Source of the DNA: Scandinavium goeteborgense
Lineage (GTDB): Bacteria > Pseudomonadota > Gammaproteobacteria > Enterobacterales > Enterobacteriaceae
Direction of reading: 5' to 3'
Length of the DNA stretch: 64,000 nucleotides
NCBI RefSeq assembly: GCF_003935895.2
Contig: NZ_CP054058.1
Span: 2,399,177 to 2,463,176, forward strand
Shown one piece after another: positions 18,635-25,659 of this stretch; position 1 is the stretch's first letter, and every line of letters begins with the position of its first letter. The translations under genes and the position numbers were made by a program. A model generated the notes under the pieces. The model had not been told where the DNA came from. It ran no database searches and saw nothing but the letters and a program-made list of their open reading frames with translations.

Positions 18635-19624
18635 ATGAAAATCGCAGTTTACAGCACAAAGCAGTACGATAAAAAGTACATGCAAGATGTTAATGATGCA
18701 TTTGGCTTTGAACTTGAATTTTTCGACTTCCTTTTAAACGAAAAGACCGCCAAAACTGCGCACGGTTGTGAAGCCGTCTGCATTTTCGTCAACGACGACG
18801 GCAGCCGCCCGGTTCTGGAAGAGCTGAAAAAACAAGGCGTGAAGTATATCGCCCTGCGTTGCGCGGGCTTTAACAACGTCGATCTTGATGCGGCCAAAGA
18901 GCTGGGCCTGCACGTGGTTCGCGTCCCGGCCTATTCACCGGAAGCGGTAGCGGAACATGCTATTGGCCTGATGATGTCGCTGAACCGTCGTATTCACCGC
19001 GCTTATCAACGCACCCGTGATGCCAACTTTTCACTGGAAGGCCTCTGCGGTTTCACGATGCACGGAAAAACGGCGGGCGTAGTCGGTACCGGAAAAATCG
19101 GCGTGGCCACGCTGCGTATTCTGAAAGGCTTCGGTATGAAGCTGCTGGCGTTCGACCCGTATCCAAGTGACGCAGCGCTGGAGCTTGGCGTGGAATATGT
19201 TGACCTGCCGACGCTGTTTTCGCAGTCGGACGTCATTTCCCTGCACTGCCCGCTGACCCCAGAAAACTATCACATGCTGAACCACAGCGCGTTCGAGCAG
19301 ATGAAAGACGGCGTGATGGTTATTAATACCAGCCGCGGCGGGCTTATTGACTCGCAGGCCGCCATCGAAGCGCTGAAAAACCAGAAAATTGGCGCGCTGG
19401 GAATGGACGTGTATGAGAATGAACGCGATCTGTTCTTTGAAGATAAATCCAACGACGTGATTCAGGATGACGTGTTCCGTCGCCTGTCGGCCTGCCACAA
19501 CGTGCTGTTTACCGGCCACCAGGCATTCCTGACCGCCGAAGCGTTGACCAGCATTTCGCAGACCACGCTGGAAAACCTGCGTCAAATCGATAATGGCGAA
19601 ACCACACCCAACGCGCTGGTTTAA
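18635..19624 (+). CDS. ldhA: LdhA, fermentative D-lactate dehydrogenase
   Basis: Reduces pyruvate to D-lactate with NADH in fermentation. The 329-residue protein has the D-2-hydroxyacid dehydrogenase layout. The NAD-binding GVVGTGKIGVATLRILKGFG lies near residue 147, with catalytic Arg in INTSRGGLIDS and His in FTGHQAFLTAEAL. The ATG at 18635 follows AGGAGAA. Its last codons and terminator are duplicated 897 bp downstream, which marks the edge of an insertion. Confidence 0.97.
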   Translation: MKIAVYSTKQYDKKYMQDVNDAFGFELEFFDFLLNEKTAKTAHGCEAVCIFVNDDGSRPVLEELKKQGVKYIALRCAGFNNVDLDAAKELGLHVVRVPAYSPEAVAEHAIGLMMSLNRRIHRAYQRTRDANFSLEGLCGFTMHGKTAGVVGTGKIGVATLRILKGFGMKLLAFDPYPSDAALELGVEYVDLPTLFSQSDVISLHCPLTPENYHMLNHSAFEQMKDGVMVINTSRGGLIDSQAAIEALKNQKIGALGMDVYENERDLFFEDKSNDVIQDDVFRRLSACHNVLFTGHQAFLTAEALTSISQTTLENLRQIDNGETTPNALV

Positions 19625-19663
19625 CCATTCTTGCTCCCCGGCCCCGGGGAGCACTTTCAGACA
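19611..19663 (+). repeat. Direct repeat copy 1: ldhA 3' end plus terminator
   Basis: This 53-bp segment covers the last four sense codons and stop of ldhA and the hairpin GCTCCCCGG-CC-CCGGGGAGC (about 19633-19652). It recurs at 20508-20560 with a single mismatch (c at 19644, a at 20541), an offset of 897 bp. The hairpin is the natural ldhA terminator. The repeat brackets a type VI effector remnant and its neighbour. Confidence 0.95.
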
Positions 19664-19848
19664 CAGTAATCGGGTAAATATAACGACAGGTTTTATTGCG
19701 TTTTTATAAAAAAATAAACTTTACGCGAGCGCATGTACCCACATTTTATTCACCTACCTTATGGCACCTTGTGTAGCACAATCCCGAGTAGATAGTGATG
19801 TATTAGTGGCTTATACAATCACCTACATTAATAAAGGGATTTATTATT

Positions 19849-20098
19849 ATGGCTATACCGGCTTATTTGTGGCTTAAAGACGGAAGATCTCGGTAATTTT
19901 AATTATGGAGCGACTGGATTTGCAGCGGGTATACCAGAGGAGATTTTAATGATGGGTGCCGGTTTTGCGCAAAGTCGTGCAGGAACATCAGAACGTGAAT
20001 GGGGAGAGTGGTATGGACCTCATCCGCACGGCGACGATCCGAACGATCAGCGGTGGATTAAACAGGGTGTAGATTATGCCAAACAGCATGATTATTAA
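19849..20098 (+). pseudogene. Decayed Hcp / toxin-44 fusion (type VI effector remnant)
   Basis: From ATG 19849 the first residues are MAIPAYLWLKDG, the invariant Hcp start, but a TAA follows after 15 codons (19894). In another frame, 19886-20098 encodes DLGNFNYGATGF, GIPEEILMMGAGFAQ, AGTSEREWGEWYGP and GDDPNDQRWIKQGVDYA, which match the polymorphic toxin type 44 domain. The two pieces meet near 19885 with a frame change, so the Hcp body and linker are deleted. In specialised Hcp effectors such a toxin rides at the Hcp C-terminus. Internal restart at ATG 19949 (GAGGAG upstream) could give 49 residues, probably inactive. Confidence 0.75.
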
Positions 20099-20504
20099 AT
20101 GGGCTCACCGGCTCTTGACGCTGGTTCTTCTGGTTCTGGTAATCTGGTTTGCTTTATTGCAGTCACCTGGCGGCCCTCCGTATGATGATGCGGTTGTATC
20201 AACCTGGCAGCTTAACCACAACACCTGGCTTTATATCACCAAATACCAGGGGGGGAACGCCACGGTATCGGATGTATACCGCTATTACCTCGCCGGTCCG
20301 TTGCCCGCATCACCACTGAAAGAACTGGCAAAAATTGCACCGTTTCTTACTGCAAATACTCAAGACGCTGTCGTGAGTAAAATTGGTAACCTTGTGAGCG
20401 TAAACATGAAAGGTAAAATTTACGACTTCACGAATAATGTTTTTTACTACTCTGACGGCGTAGCTCAGACACCGTCAGTGGATATCAGGGCCAGCAGTCG
20501 ATGA
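20076..20504 (+). CDS. Probable membrane immunity protein for the toxin-44 effector
   Basis: A 142-residue protein with one N-terminal transmembrane helix (LLTLVLLVLVIWFALLQS) and a hydrophilic, probably periplasmic, domain. I do not recognise a named family. The ATG at 20076 (or 20088) overlaps the toxin reading frame by 11-23 bp, the usual effector/immunity arrangement. It is intact although the toxin gene is broken, so it could act as an orphan immunity gene protecting against kin effectors. The role is inferred from position only. Confidence 0.6.
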   Translation: MPNSMIIKWAHRLLTLVLLVLVIWFALLQSPGGPPYDDAVVSTWQLNHNTWLYITKYQGGNATVSDVYRYYLAGPLPASPLKELAKIAPFLTANTQDAVVSKIGNLVSVNMKGKIYDFTNNVFYYSDGVAQTPSVDIRASSR

Positions 20505-20507
20505 GAT

Positions 20508-20560
20508 ACGCGCTGGTTTAACCATTCTTGCTCCCCGGCCACGGGGAGCACTTTCAGACA
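20508..20560 (+). repeat. Direct repeat copy 2: displaced ldhA 3' end and terminator
   Basis: Second copy of the 53-bp ldhA end, lying 3 bp after the putative immunity gene and upstream of hslJ. It retains the terminator hairpin with one mismatch in its loop. It has no coding role here. Such a duplication is expected after site-specific or recombination-mediated insertion at the ldhA 3' end, with copy 2 being the original right flank or a carried copy. Confidence 0.93.
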
Positions 20561-20628
20561 ATCTCCACTCACCCTCACCGCACTAAAGTGTCATCCTGAT
20601 TTTGTATTATTTATTTGGTGAATGATTA

Positions 20629-21057
20629 ATGAGCAGTATTAAAATGACCGTCGCCCTGCTGGCGGCCGGAATGATGTTAGCAGGCTGTGTATCGACCAGC
20701 GATGTGACTACTCAACCGGAGCAATTGCAGCACCATCGTTTTGTGCTGGAAAGCTTTAATGGGAAAAATGTCACCAGTCAGAAGCCACTGGAGCTGAGTT
20801 TTGGCGAAGATATGCATATCTCCGGCAACATGTGTAATCAGTTTACCGGTGAAGGAAAGCTTTCTGACGGAGGAATGAAAGTGAAGAACATGGCGATGAC
20901 CAAAAAGCTGTGCACCGACCCGCAGCTAAACCAGCTGGATAATACGCTCAGCGCCATGCTGCACGATGGCGTGCAGGTTGACCTGACCGAAGACCAGTTA
21001 ACGCTGGGAACGTCCAACGATTCGCTGGTGTATAAACTCGCCGATCTGATGAACTAA
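20629..21057 (+). CDS. hslJ: HslJ, heat-inducible outer-membrane lipoprotein
   Basis: A 142-residue META-domain lipoprotein: lipobox LAGC at residues 17-20, then the META core (HHRFVLESFNGKNV; ISGNMCNQFTGEGKL; MAMTKKLCTD). HslJ is a sigma-32-responsive envelope protein linked to novobiocin resistance in E. coli. It follows ldhA in E. coli; here about 1 kb of cargo separates them. It converges with ydbJ directly at its stop codon. Confidence 0.93.
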   Translation: MSSIKMTVALLAAGMMLAGCVSTSDVTTQPEQLQHHRFVLESFNGKNVTSQKPLELSFGEDMHISGNMCNQFTGEGKLSDGGMKVKNMAMTKKLCTDPQLNQLDNTLSAMLHDGVQVDLTEDQLTLGTSNDSLVYKLADLMN

Positions 21058-21324
21058 TTAGTAGCTGGCGCAGGCCCCGGTAGCAAGAGACTGCTCACTG
21101 CAGCGCTTGCCGTTGGGTAATGCGCACATTCCGATGGCGGAACCGTCCAGCTGACGAGCAACCGATAATGCCCCACCGACCATCGCACAGTTAGCCTGAC
21201 CTGAGTCTGACATTGCCGCCCGCATACCTGGCGTGACGTGTGCCGCCGTGGCCTGTTGTTCTGGTTCACTGCTGCATGCAGATAATAACAGTGCCGCACA
21301 CCCTACCCAAAAAGCTGCTCGCAT
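21058..21324 (-). CDS. ydbJ: YdbJ, DUF333 lipoprotein
   Basis: An 88-residue lipoprotein with lipobox LSAC (residues 14-17). A DUF333 segment (SGQANCAMVGGALSVARQ; GMCALPNGKRCSEQSLATG) has paired cysteines. I use ATG 21324, which gives the signal peptide; the longer reading frame upstream has none. It faces hslJ with no gap between the two stop codons. Function unknown. Confidence 0.9.
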   Translation of the reverse strand: MRAAFWVGCAALLLSACSSEPEQQATAAHVTPGMRAAMSDSGQANCAMVGGALSVARQLDGSAIGMCALPNGKRCSEQSLATGACASY

Positions 21325-21525
21325 TCTCTTCTTTCCCCTGTCACATACGTTTCGCAAAACCTGTTCATAATAGGCAGCCAGCGGCCTGCCGTCGAGAGAC
21401 GAGACGCGCATTTCGGCGTTCTGAAACATTTTCTGTCAATTTAATGTCGCCAGAATTGATCTGCCAGGTGTCCATTCGGGCATTCAGGACACGCCTGGCA
21501 TAGCTGCATTCCTAAAACGAGTGGG

Positions 21526-21969
21526 TCACTGTTTTATATCAGGCAAAAAGTCTGCGTTTGTGACGCGATCTATTTTCCATATGCGCCCCTCTTTTATCAT
21601 GCAGTCAATAACGGTGTGTTTCTTGTCTTTCCCGTATGACACATACACGTTAAAGCAGATCGGGTCATAGCCAGAGGCTACCGCCTTGACGTTTTGCGCC
21701 CAATCCTTCCCGATGTATTGTGATCGGATAAAATAGTCTGCATCGTAATACTGCGCATCGTCTCCTTCAGCCGCTCTCAGTTTTTTGAGGGTACTGACGG
21801 TAACGTACCGATCAATATCGTGCCCCTCCATAAGAGGATATTTATCCTGTTCGATTTGTTTGATGTACCACTGGTTAAACTCAATGGCCTTTTTTATTGG
21901 TGCGGAAAAATCATCGGCGGCGATTGAAACAGCCGGAGTCAGCAGAAGTACTATCAGTATGTTTCTCAT
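21526..21969 (-). CDS. DUF3828-like secreted protein, probable immunity to the adjacent amidase
   Basis: A 147-residue protein with a signal peptide (MRNILIVLLLTPAVSIAA) and a DUF3828-type body. Motifs include FNQWYIKQIEQDKYP, YYDADYFIRSQYIGKDW, NVYVSYGKDKK and a C-terminal GRIWKIDRV. Periplasmic immunity proteins of type VI peptidoglycan amidases have this layout. Its start overlaps the stop of the CHAP-like gene (TAATG), so the two are coupled. The role is inferred from pairing and export. Confidence 0.7.
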   Translation of the reverse strand: MRNILIVLLLTPAVSIAADDFSAPIKKAIEFNQWYIKQIEQDKYPLMEGHDIDRYVTVSTLKKLRAAEGDDAQYYDADYFIRSQYIGKDWAQNVKAVASGYDPICFNVYVSYGKDKKHTVIDCMIKEGRIWKIDRVTNADFLPDIKQ

Positions 21970-22328
21970 TATGGGTGCCTGTATATTTTAAAAGCAGGCG
22001 CGGCTTTTCGGTAACCCGGGCCAGGGTACATAGAACGCTGGGTAAAGTCTGAGTACCATGTTCCCTGCCCATCATATATACATACATGCCCATACATGGA
22101 GCCAGAGAAGGGATTGATAACGGCGATGTCTCCTTTTACCGGTTCCCCATATACCTGACTGAATCCTGCTTTCATTAACGAGTATTCAAAATCTCTCGCA
22201 TCAGCCGAATCTATGCGTACGCCGCCCGCGTTAATCGCTGCAGCTACAGCGCGGGCGCAAAAATGGGTTGTATGTAAATGTGCGTGTCTTCTGGCATAAC
22301 TGACAGCTTCACTTGGATCCCAGCTCAT
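21969..22328 (-). CDS. CHAP/NlpC-P60-like amidase, putative type VI effector
   Basis: A 119-residue protein without a signal peptide, in which THFCARAV (Cys24) and YGHVCIYDG (His81) match the Cys-His pair of papain-fold cell-wall amidases. GDIAVINPF is the strand before the histidine. Lack of an export signal together with an exported partner downstream is the pattern of type VI amidase effectors. No T6SS structural genes are in the window, so it is an orphan cargo pair. A phage lysin origin is less likely because of the coupled partner. Confidence 0.7.
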   Translation of the reverse strand: MSWDPSEAVSYARRHAHLHTTHFCARAVAAAINAGGVRIDSADARDFEYSLMKAGFSQVYGEPVKGDIAVINPFSGSMYGHVCIYDGQGTWYSDFTQRSMYPGPGYRKAAPAFKIYRHP

Positions 22329-22966
22329 ATTTAAATATCCTTATTTATTGAGAGTTACAAACTACGCCTTTTTTCATTACCTGATGTCATATTTTTTTCT
22401 GTGCCTTCGTTAACGTACCCGGGACGTCCGTCATTGCAACTCAGATGACGCATGAAATGCGAAATGAGTTCGCTAGATTTGCGTGTAGTGGAGCGGTGAA
22501 CACCAGAGAAATCAGTTTGAAATCATCGATTAAACAATCGAAACCGAAATGCCCCCTGTGTCATTTTGTGCAGTCGAAAGCCGCGTTACTTCAAGGGGAT
22601 ATTTATAAGTCCTATAATAGAAGTATAACTACAGGACACGTCGACGTATCACGGGTCCCTTTTTCTTGCGCAATGTAAGGGTGTCAAATGATTACTATGG
22701 CCGTATTTTTTTAAAACTTACTGAAGATCGCCCAAGAGCAGGTTGTTTTTCAGTTTGTTGCATCACTGCCTCACCACGCAATCCGTTCTAAACAGATCTT
22801 TGTGTGTTCTTATCTGCCCCATTCCTGCCCCATTCTCGAATATCTCCTGACGATACATCAAAAATCCCCCCCACAAATGTCATCCCAGATCCGTCATATG
22901 ACTTAACCGATACACACCACTTTTCCCCGTCCCCTATACTTTCAGTCTGACCGACTGGAGGAGACC
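22329..22966. other. Non-coding junction between effector pair and prophage
   Basis: A 638-bp stretch with no convincing gene. Short open frames at 22445-22678 (plus) and 22788-22997 (minus) lack a ribosome site and family resemblance. A TATACT box near 22935 may serve the SRAP gene. The change from host to prophage probably lies in this gap or just right of it, but no att core can be set because the other prophage end is outside the window. No tRNA was seen. Confidence 0.5.
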
Positions 22967-23635
22967 ATGTGCGGACGTTTCTCTCAATCCATGACACGCG
23001 AAGATTACCTTGCCTACCTGGCTGAAGATGCAGAGCGCGACATTCCCTATGACCCCGAACCGATCGGACGCTTCAACGTCGCCCCCGGCACCAAAGCGCT
23101 TCTGGTGAGCGAACGCGACGAACATTTACACCTCGATGCTGTTCATTGGGGTTACGCGCCAGGGTGGTGGGATAAACCACCTCTGATTAATGCCCGGGTT
23201 GAGACTGCGGCCACCAGTCGGATGTTTAAGCCTCTCTGGCAACATGGCCGGGCGATCTGCTTTGCTGACGGCTGGTTTGAATGGAAGAAGGAAGGCGATA
23301 AGAAGCAGCCCTACTTCATTCACAGGGCTGACGGTAAACCTATATTCATGGCGGCGATAGGAAGCATACCGTTTGAGCGTGGCGATGAAGCGGAGGGCTT
23401 TCTGATTGTGACAGCTGCGGCTGATAAAGGGCTAGTTGATATTCATGACCGGCGGCCGCTGGTTCTTACACCAGAAGCCGCGCGCGCCTGGATGAGTCAG
23501 GATATTGGAGGGAAAGAAGCTGAGGAGGTTATTGCCGACGGCACAGTTCCGGCCGAAGCGTTTATCTGGCACGCAGTTACGCGCGCTGTGGGGAATGTGA
23601 AGAATCAGGGGGCGGAGTTGATTACCAAAATCTGA
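22967..23635 (+). CDS. SOS response-associated peptidase (SRAP, YedK/HMCES family)
   Basis: A 222-residue SRAP protein. Cys2 (MCGRFSQ) is the residue that cross-links to abasic sites in single-stranded DNA. GRFNVAPGTKALLV, WGYAPGWW, INARVETA, CFADGWFEWKK and the catalytic HAV near residue 207 complete the signature. It shields abasic sites during replication. GGAGGAG precedes the ATG. It converges with the UmuD'-like SOS gene (adjacent stops), and both probably belong to the prophage end rather than to the host locus. Confidence 0.92.
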   Translation: MCGRFSQSMTREDYLAYLAEDAERDIPYDPEPIGRFNVAPGTKALLVSERDEHLHLDAVHWGYAPGWWDKPPLINARVETAATSRMFKPLWQHGRAICFADGWFEWKKEGDKKQPYFIHRADGKPIFMAAIGSIPFERGDEAEGFLIVTAAADKGLVDIHDRRPLVLTPEAARAWMSQDIGGKEAEEVIADGTVPAEAFIWHAVTRAVGNVKNQGAELITKI

Positions 23636-23956
23636 TCACATTGTCGGGCAGCTATCATCTAACGTTCGGTTAATGAAGAACGTCGCTCTACCGAGAACCT
23701 CGACGTCTTCAAGCGCGGTCCCTTCTATAGCCTCTCCGTCATCTGTAATTAACGAGGCCCCCATTAGCTTCGCAAATTGCATGCGACCGTCACAGAGAAT
23801 CAGCAGAACCCCCTCTTTCGGCTTGCTTGTGGCTGGCTCGATCACCGCATAGCCGTTGTCCGTCTCGATTATCCTGCTGTTTGCAGTAACGCCACAAAGT
23901 ATCTCTGGGGAAAGAGTGCGCTCCGCGTAGTCTTTTGCTGGGGATGTAAATCCCAT
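23636..23956 (-). CDS. UmuD'-like protein lacking the protease serine, SOS-boxed
   Basis: A 106-residue protein whose start (MGFTSPAKDYAERTL) aligns with UmuD immediately after its self-cleavage site (GFPSPAADYVEQ). The rest keeps the S24 fold pattern (GVLLILCDGRMQFAKLMG; LEDVEVLGRATFFI). The GDSM serine motif is absent; a lysine in FAKLMG may match the second catalytic residue. It is thus a pre-trimmed, presumably non-proteolytic UmuD' mimic, comparable in concept to HumD of phage P1. A LexA box lies 19 bp upstream of the start. Similarity is recalled, not computed. Confidence 0.65.
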   Translation of the reverse strand: MGFTSPAKDYAERTLSPEILCGVTANSRIIETDNGYAVIEPATSKPKEGVLLILCDGRMQFAKLMGASLITDDGEAIEGTALEDVEVLGRATFFINRTLDDSCPTM

Positions 23957-23974
23957 GATGCACCCCCACTCAAG

Positions 23975-23990
23975 CTGTATATAAATACAG
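23975..23990 (-). promoter_or_regulatory. LexA (SOS) box
   Basis: CTGTATATAAATACAG is a perfect CTGT-N8-ACAG palindrome with the AT-rich centre of strong LexA sites. It is 18 bp upstream of the UmuD'-like start and is the only such perfect site noticed near this gene. Confidence 0.88.
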
Positions 23991-24369
23991 TAGTTCTTAT
24001 CTTTATGGAGATCAATACTTGCTCAGGGCTGAAGGTCTATTGAAAACTGCGACCTTCGCATTACGAATTAGTAGATTCACATTTAACTAGCTGTTTTACA
24101 TGTACATTTCCGCATTCACACTGCTTATGTTGATGTCACATGATCAAAGTTAAATGAAGGTGATTTAGGGTGTGCGACACAAAAATGGCACAAGGGACAG
24201 TGCGACGCCACTGAACCTTTAGGAGATTACCTGTAGTGCGAGCGTGAACGGCCTCCGTGAACACGCTTTGGCGTGATCTCACTTCATGATCAGCCAACTT
24301 CCCTATAGAATGCATAGCAGTTGGATTAGCAAGTGGTTTGAGATAGCCTTTGACTGGAGAAGGAACGAA
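23991..24369. other. Non-coding gap before the acyltransferase
   Basis: About 380 bp of AT-rich DNA without a supported gene. The in-frame extension of the acyltransferase to 24286 has no ribosome site. A short inverted pair GTGAACACGC/GCGTGATCTC lies near 24257-24281. The region presumably contains the promoter of the acyltransferase. Confidence 0.4.
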
Positions 24370-25431
24370 ATGTTTGAGCTAACCAAAAAGCAATCAATTA
24401 CGCTCGAGTCTCTAAGAGCCCTGTCCGCTTTTACGGTCATGATTGCACATTGTTATATAATCTTTCTCGGTGGTAGATACCCTGAGTACTACCCTTTTGC
24501 AGCATTCTTTGCTCAAAGCTCAGTAATGGTTTTTTTCGTCCTTAGTGGTTTTCTGATTGGCCTATCTGTAAACAACAACCTTACTCGCAATAGTGGCAAT
24601 TTTGACATCGGTAATTATGTTAGCTCGCGGTTTTACAGAATATATCCACCATTAATTTTCTCTCTTGCTTTAACTTCTATTTTGTCCGTGTTATCAATTT
24701 ATGTTTTCAACATGCCAGATGGGAAGCCTCTGTCTGTTTGGGCAAGAATGCCAGGATACTCACTGAATTTCATACCATCTCAATATTTTTCCACCCTGAC
24801 ATTCTCAAACTATCTTCTCAATCAAGGCGTGTCGTCTAACGGATCTCTTTGGAGTCTTCCAATCGAAGTGTGGTGCTATGCCGTTGCGGGACTTCTATTT
24901 GTGCGAAATTATTGGGTTAAAATTTTGGCTGTATGCTTTTTTTTGATATTGCAATATATGCATATTAAATTCAGATTGTTTTCAGTAGTATGGGGAATGT
25001 CTTTCCTTATGGCCTTTGCAATGCCAACAATCACCCGCTTCCGACACACTGTTGCAGTGTGTCTAGTCGCATCGGCCGCCTTCGCCTTTATAGCAAAAAC
25101 ATTTTTTATTGAATTCATCACCACAAAAGTCGGATTGTACTTTAATTTTTATTTTGGCTTTTCATTCTTATTCTTACTTTTAGCTGCTTTAAAGGCTAAC
25201 ATTGGTGTTAATGTATTGGGATCTCATGCTAGGTATTCATATTCACTTTATCTTATCCACTTCCCTGTGCTTGTATTCACGTTAGCAATAATGATGAGAT
25301 TCGGAGCCAGTAACGGACACTCGGACATTTTAGCGTTTGTTATAACCCCTGCCGTCTGCATATTGATAGCATGCAAATCTGCATTGATATTTGAAAACAG
25401 GAAGAGAATACAAGAAATTTTCTCCCCCTAG
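24370..25431 (+). CDS. Acyltransferase 3 family membrane protein (probable O-antigen modification)
   Basis: A 353-residue polytopic protein with about ten hydrophobic segments. The acyltransferase-3 signature near the N-terminus (LESLRALSAFTVMIAHCY; SSVMVFFVLSGFLIG) includes the conserved Arg and His. Later SNGSLWSLPIEVWCY and YSYSLYLIHFPVLVF are typical. Prophage members of this family O-acetylate LPS and change the phage receptor. I choose ATG 24370, preceded by GGAGAAGGAACGAA. Base composition is far more AT-rich than neighbours and it runs against the late operon, both features of a lysogenic-conversion gene. Confidence 0.85.
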   Translation: MFELTKKQSITLESLRALSAFTVMIAHCYIIFLGGRYPEYYPFAAFFAQSSVMVFFVLSGFLIGLSVNNNLTRNSGNFDIGNYVSSRFYRIYPPLIFSLALTSILSVLSIYVFNMPDGKPLSVWARMPGYSLNFIPSQYFSTLTFSNYLLNQGVSSNGSLWSLPIEVWCYAVAGLLFVRNYWVKILAVCFFLILQYMHIKFRLFSVVWGMSFLMAFAMPTITRFRHTVAVCLVASAAFAFIAKTFFIEFITTKVGLYFNFYFGFSFLFLLLAALKANIGVNVLGSHARYSYSLYLIHFPVLVFTLAIMMRFGASNGHSDILAFVITPAVCILIACKSALIFENRKRIQEIFSP

Positions 25432-25436
25432 CATTC

Positions 25437-25460
25437 ATGGCGCACCAAATGGTGCGCCAT
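25437..25460. terminator. Convergent terminator, acyltransferase / tail genes
   Basis: A 10-bp perfect stem ATGGCGCACC (25437-25446) / GGTGCGCCAT (25451-25460) with an AAAT loop, 6 bp after the acyltransferase stop and just before the end of the minus-strand tail operon. It can serve both strands, though T-runs are short. Confidence 0.8.
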
Positions 25461-25461
25461 T

Positions 25462-25659
25462 TCATTCATTGGTAATTTCTTCGGGCGCAGTAAAAAACCA
25501 TTTATTTTCGATTCTCGTGGCTATATAGCCGGGACCGACAAAATCCCCCACCTCGATTTTATATATTTGAAAACCGTCAAACATTTCCCCTTCGCCATCC
25601 CATACGACGATATTAGTCACTATATTATCGATATTAATTAAAGCGTACGTATCACTCAT
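25462..25659 (-). CDS. Small tail-fibre-associated protein
   Basis: A 65-residue protein (MSDTYALINIDNIVTNIVVWDGEG) of the short phage type with the YALI..DN.V.NIVVWDG pattern found downstream of tail fibre genes. The start overlaps the fibre stop as TAATG. It may be a fibre chaperone or tip component; that is positional inference. Last gene of the late operon. Confidence 0.65.
   Translation of the reverse strand: MSDTYALINIDNIVTNIVVWDGEGEMFDGFQIYKIEVGDFVGPGYIATRIENKWFFTAPEEITNE

Noticed and set aside
20508..20560. Prophage attachment site at the ldhA repeat
   Set aside because: The repeat brackets only 0.9 kb without a recombinase, and the large prophage starts 2 kb further on, so these are not its att sites.
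22445..22678. Possible 77-residue protein in the host/prophage gap
   Set aside because: No ribosome site, no similarity, and composition does not look coding; the single CxxC is not enough.
22788..22997. Minus-strand 69-codon frame overlapping the SRAP start
   Set aside because: Some stretches look protein-like, but it begins inside the SRAP gene, has no start signals and no recognised family; it may be a remnant, but I cannot support it.
22329..24369. tRNA gene as prophage target
   Set aside because: No cloverleaf or CCA-ending stem pattern was found by eye.
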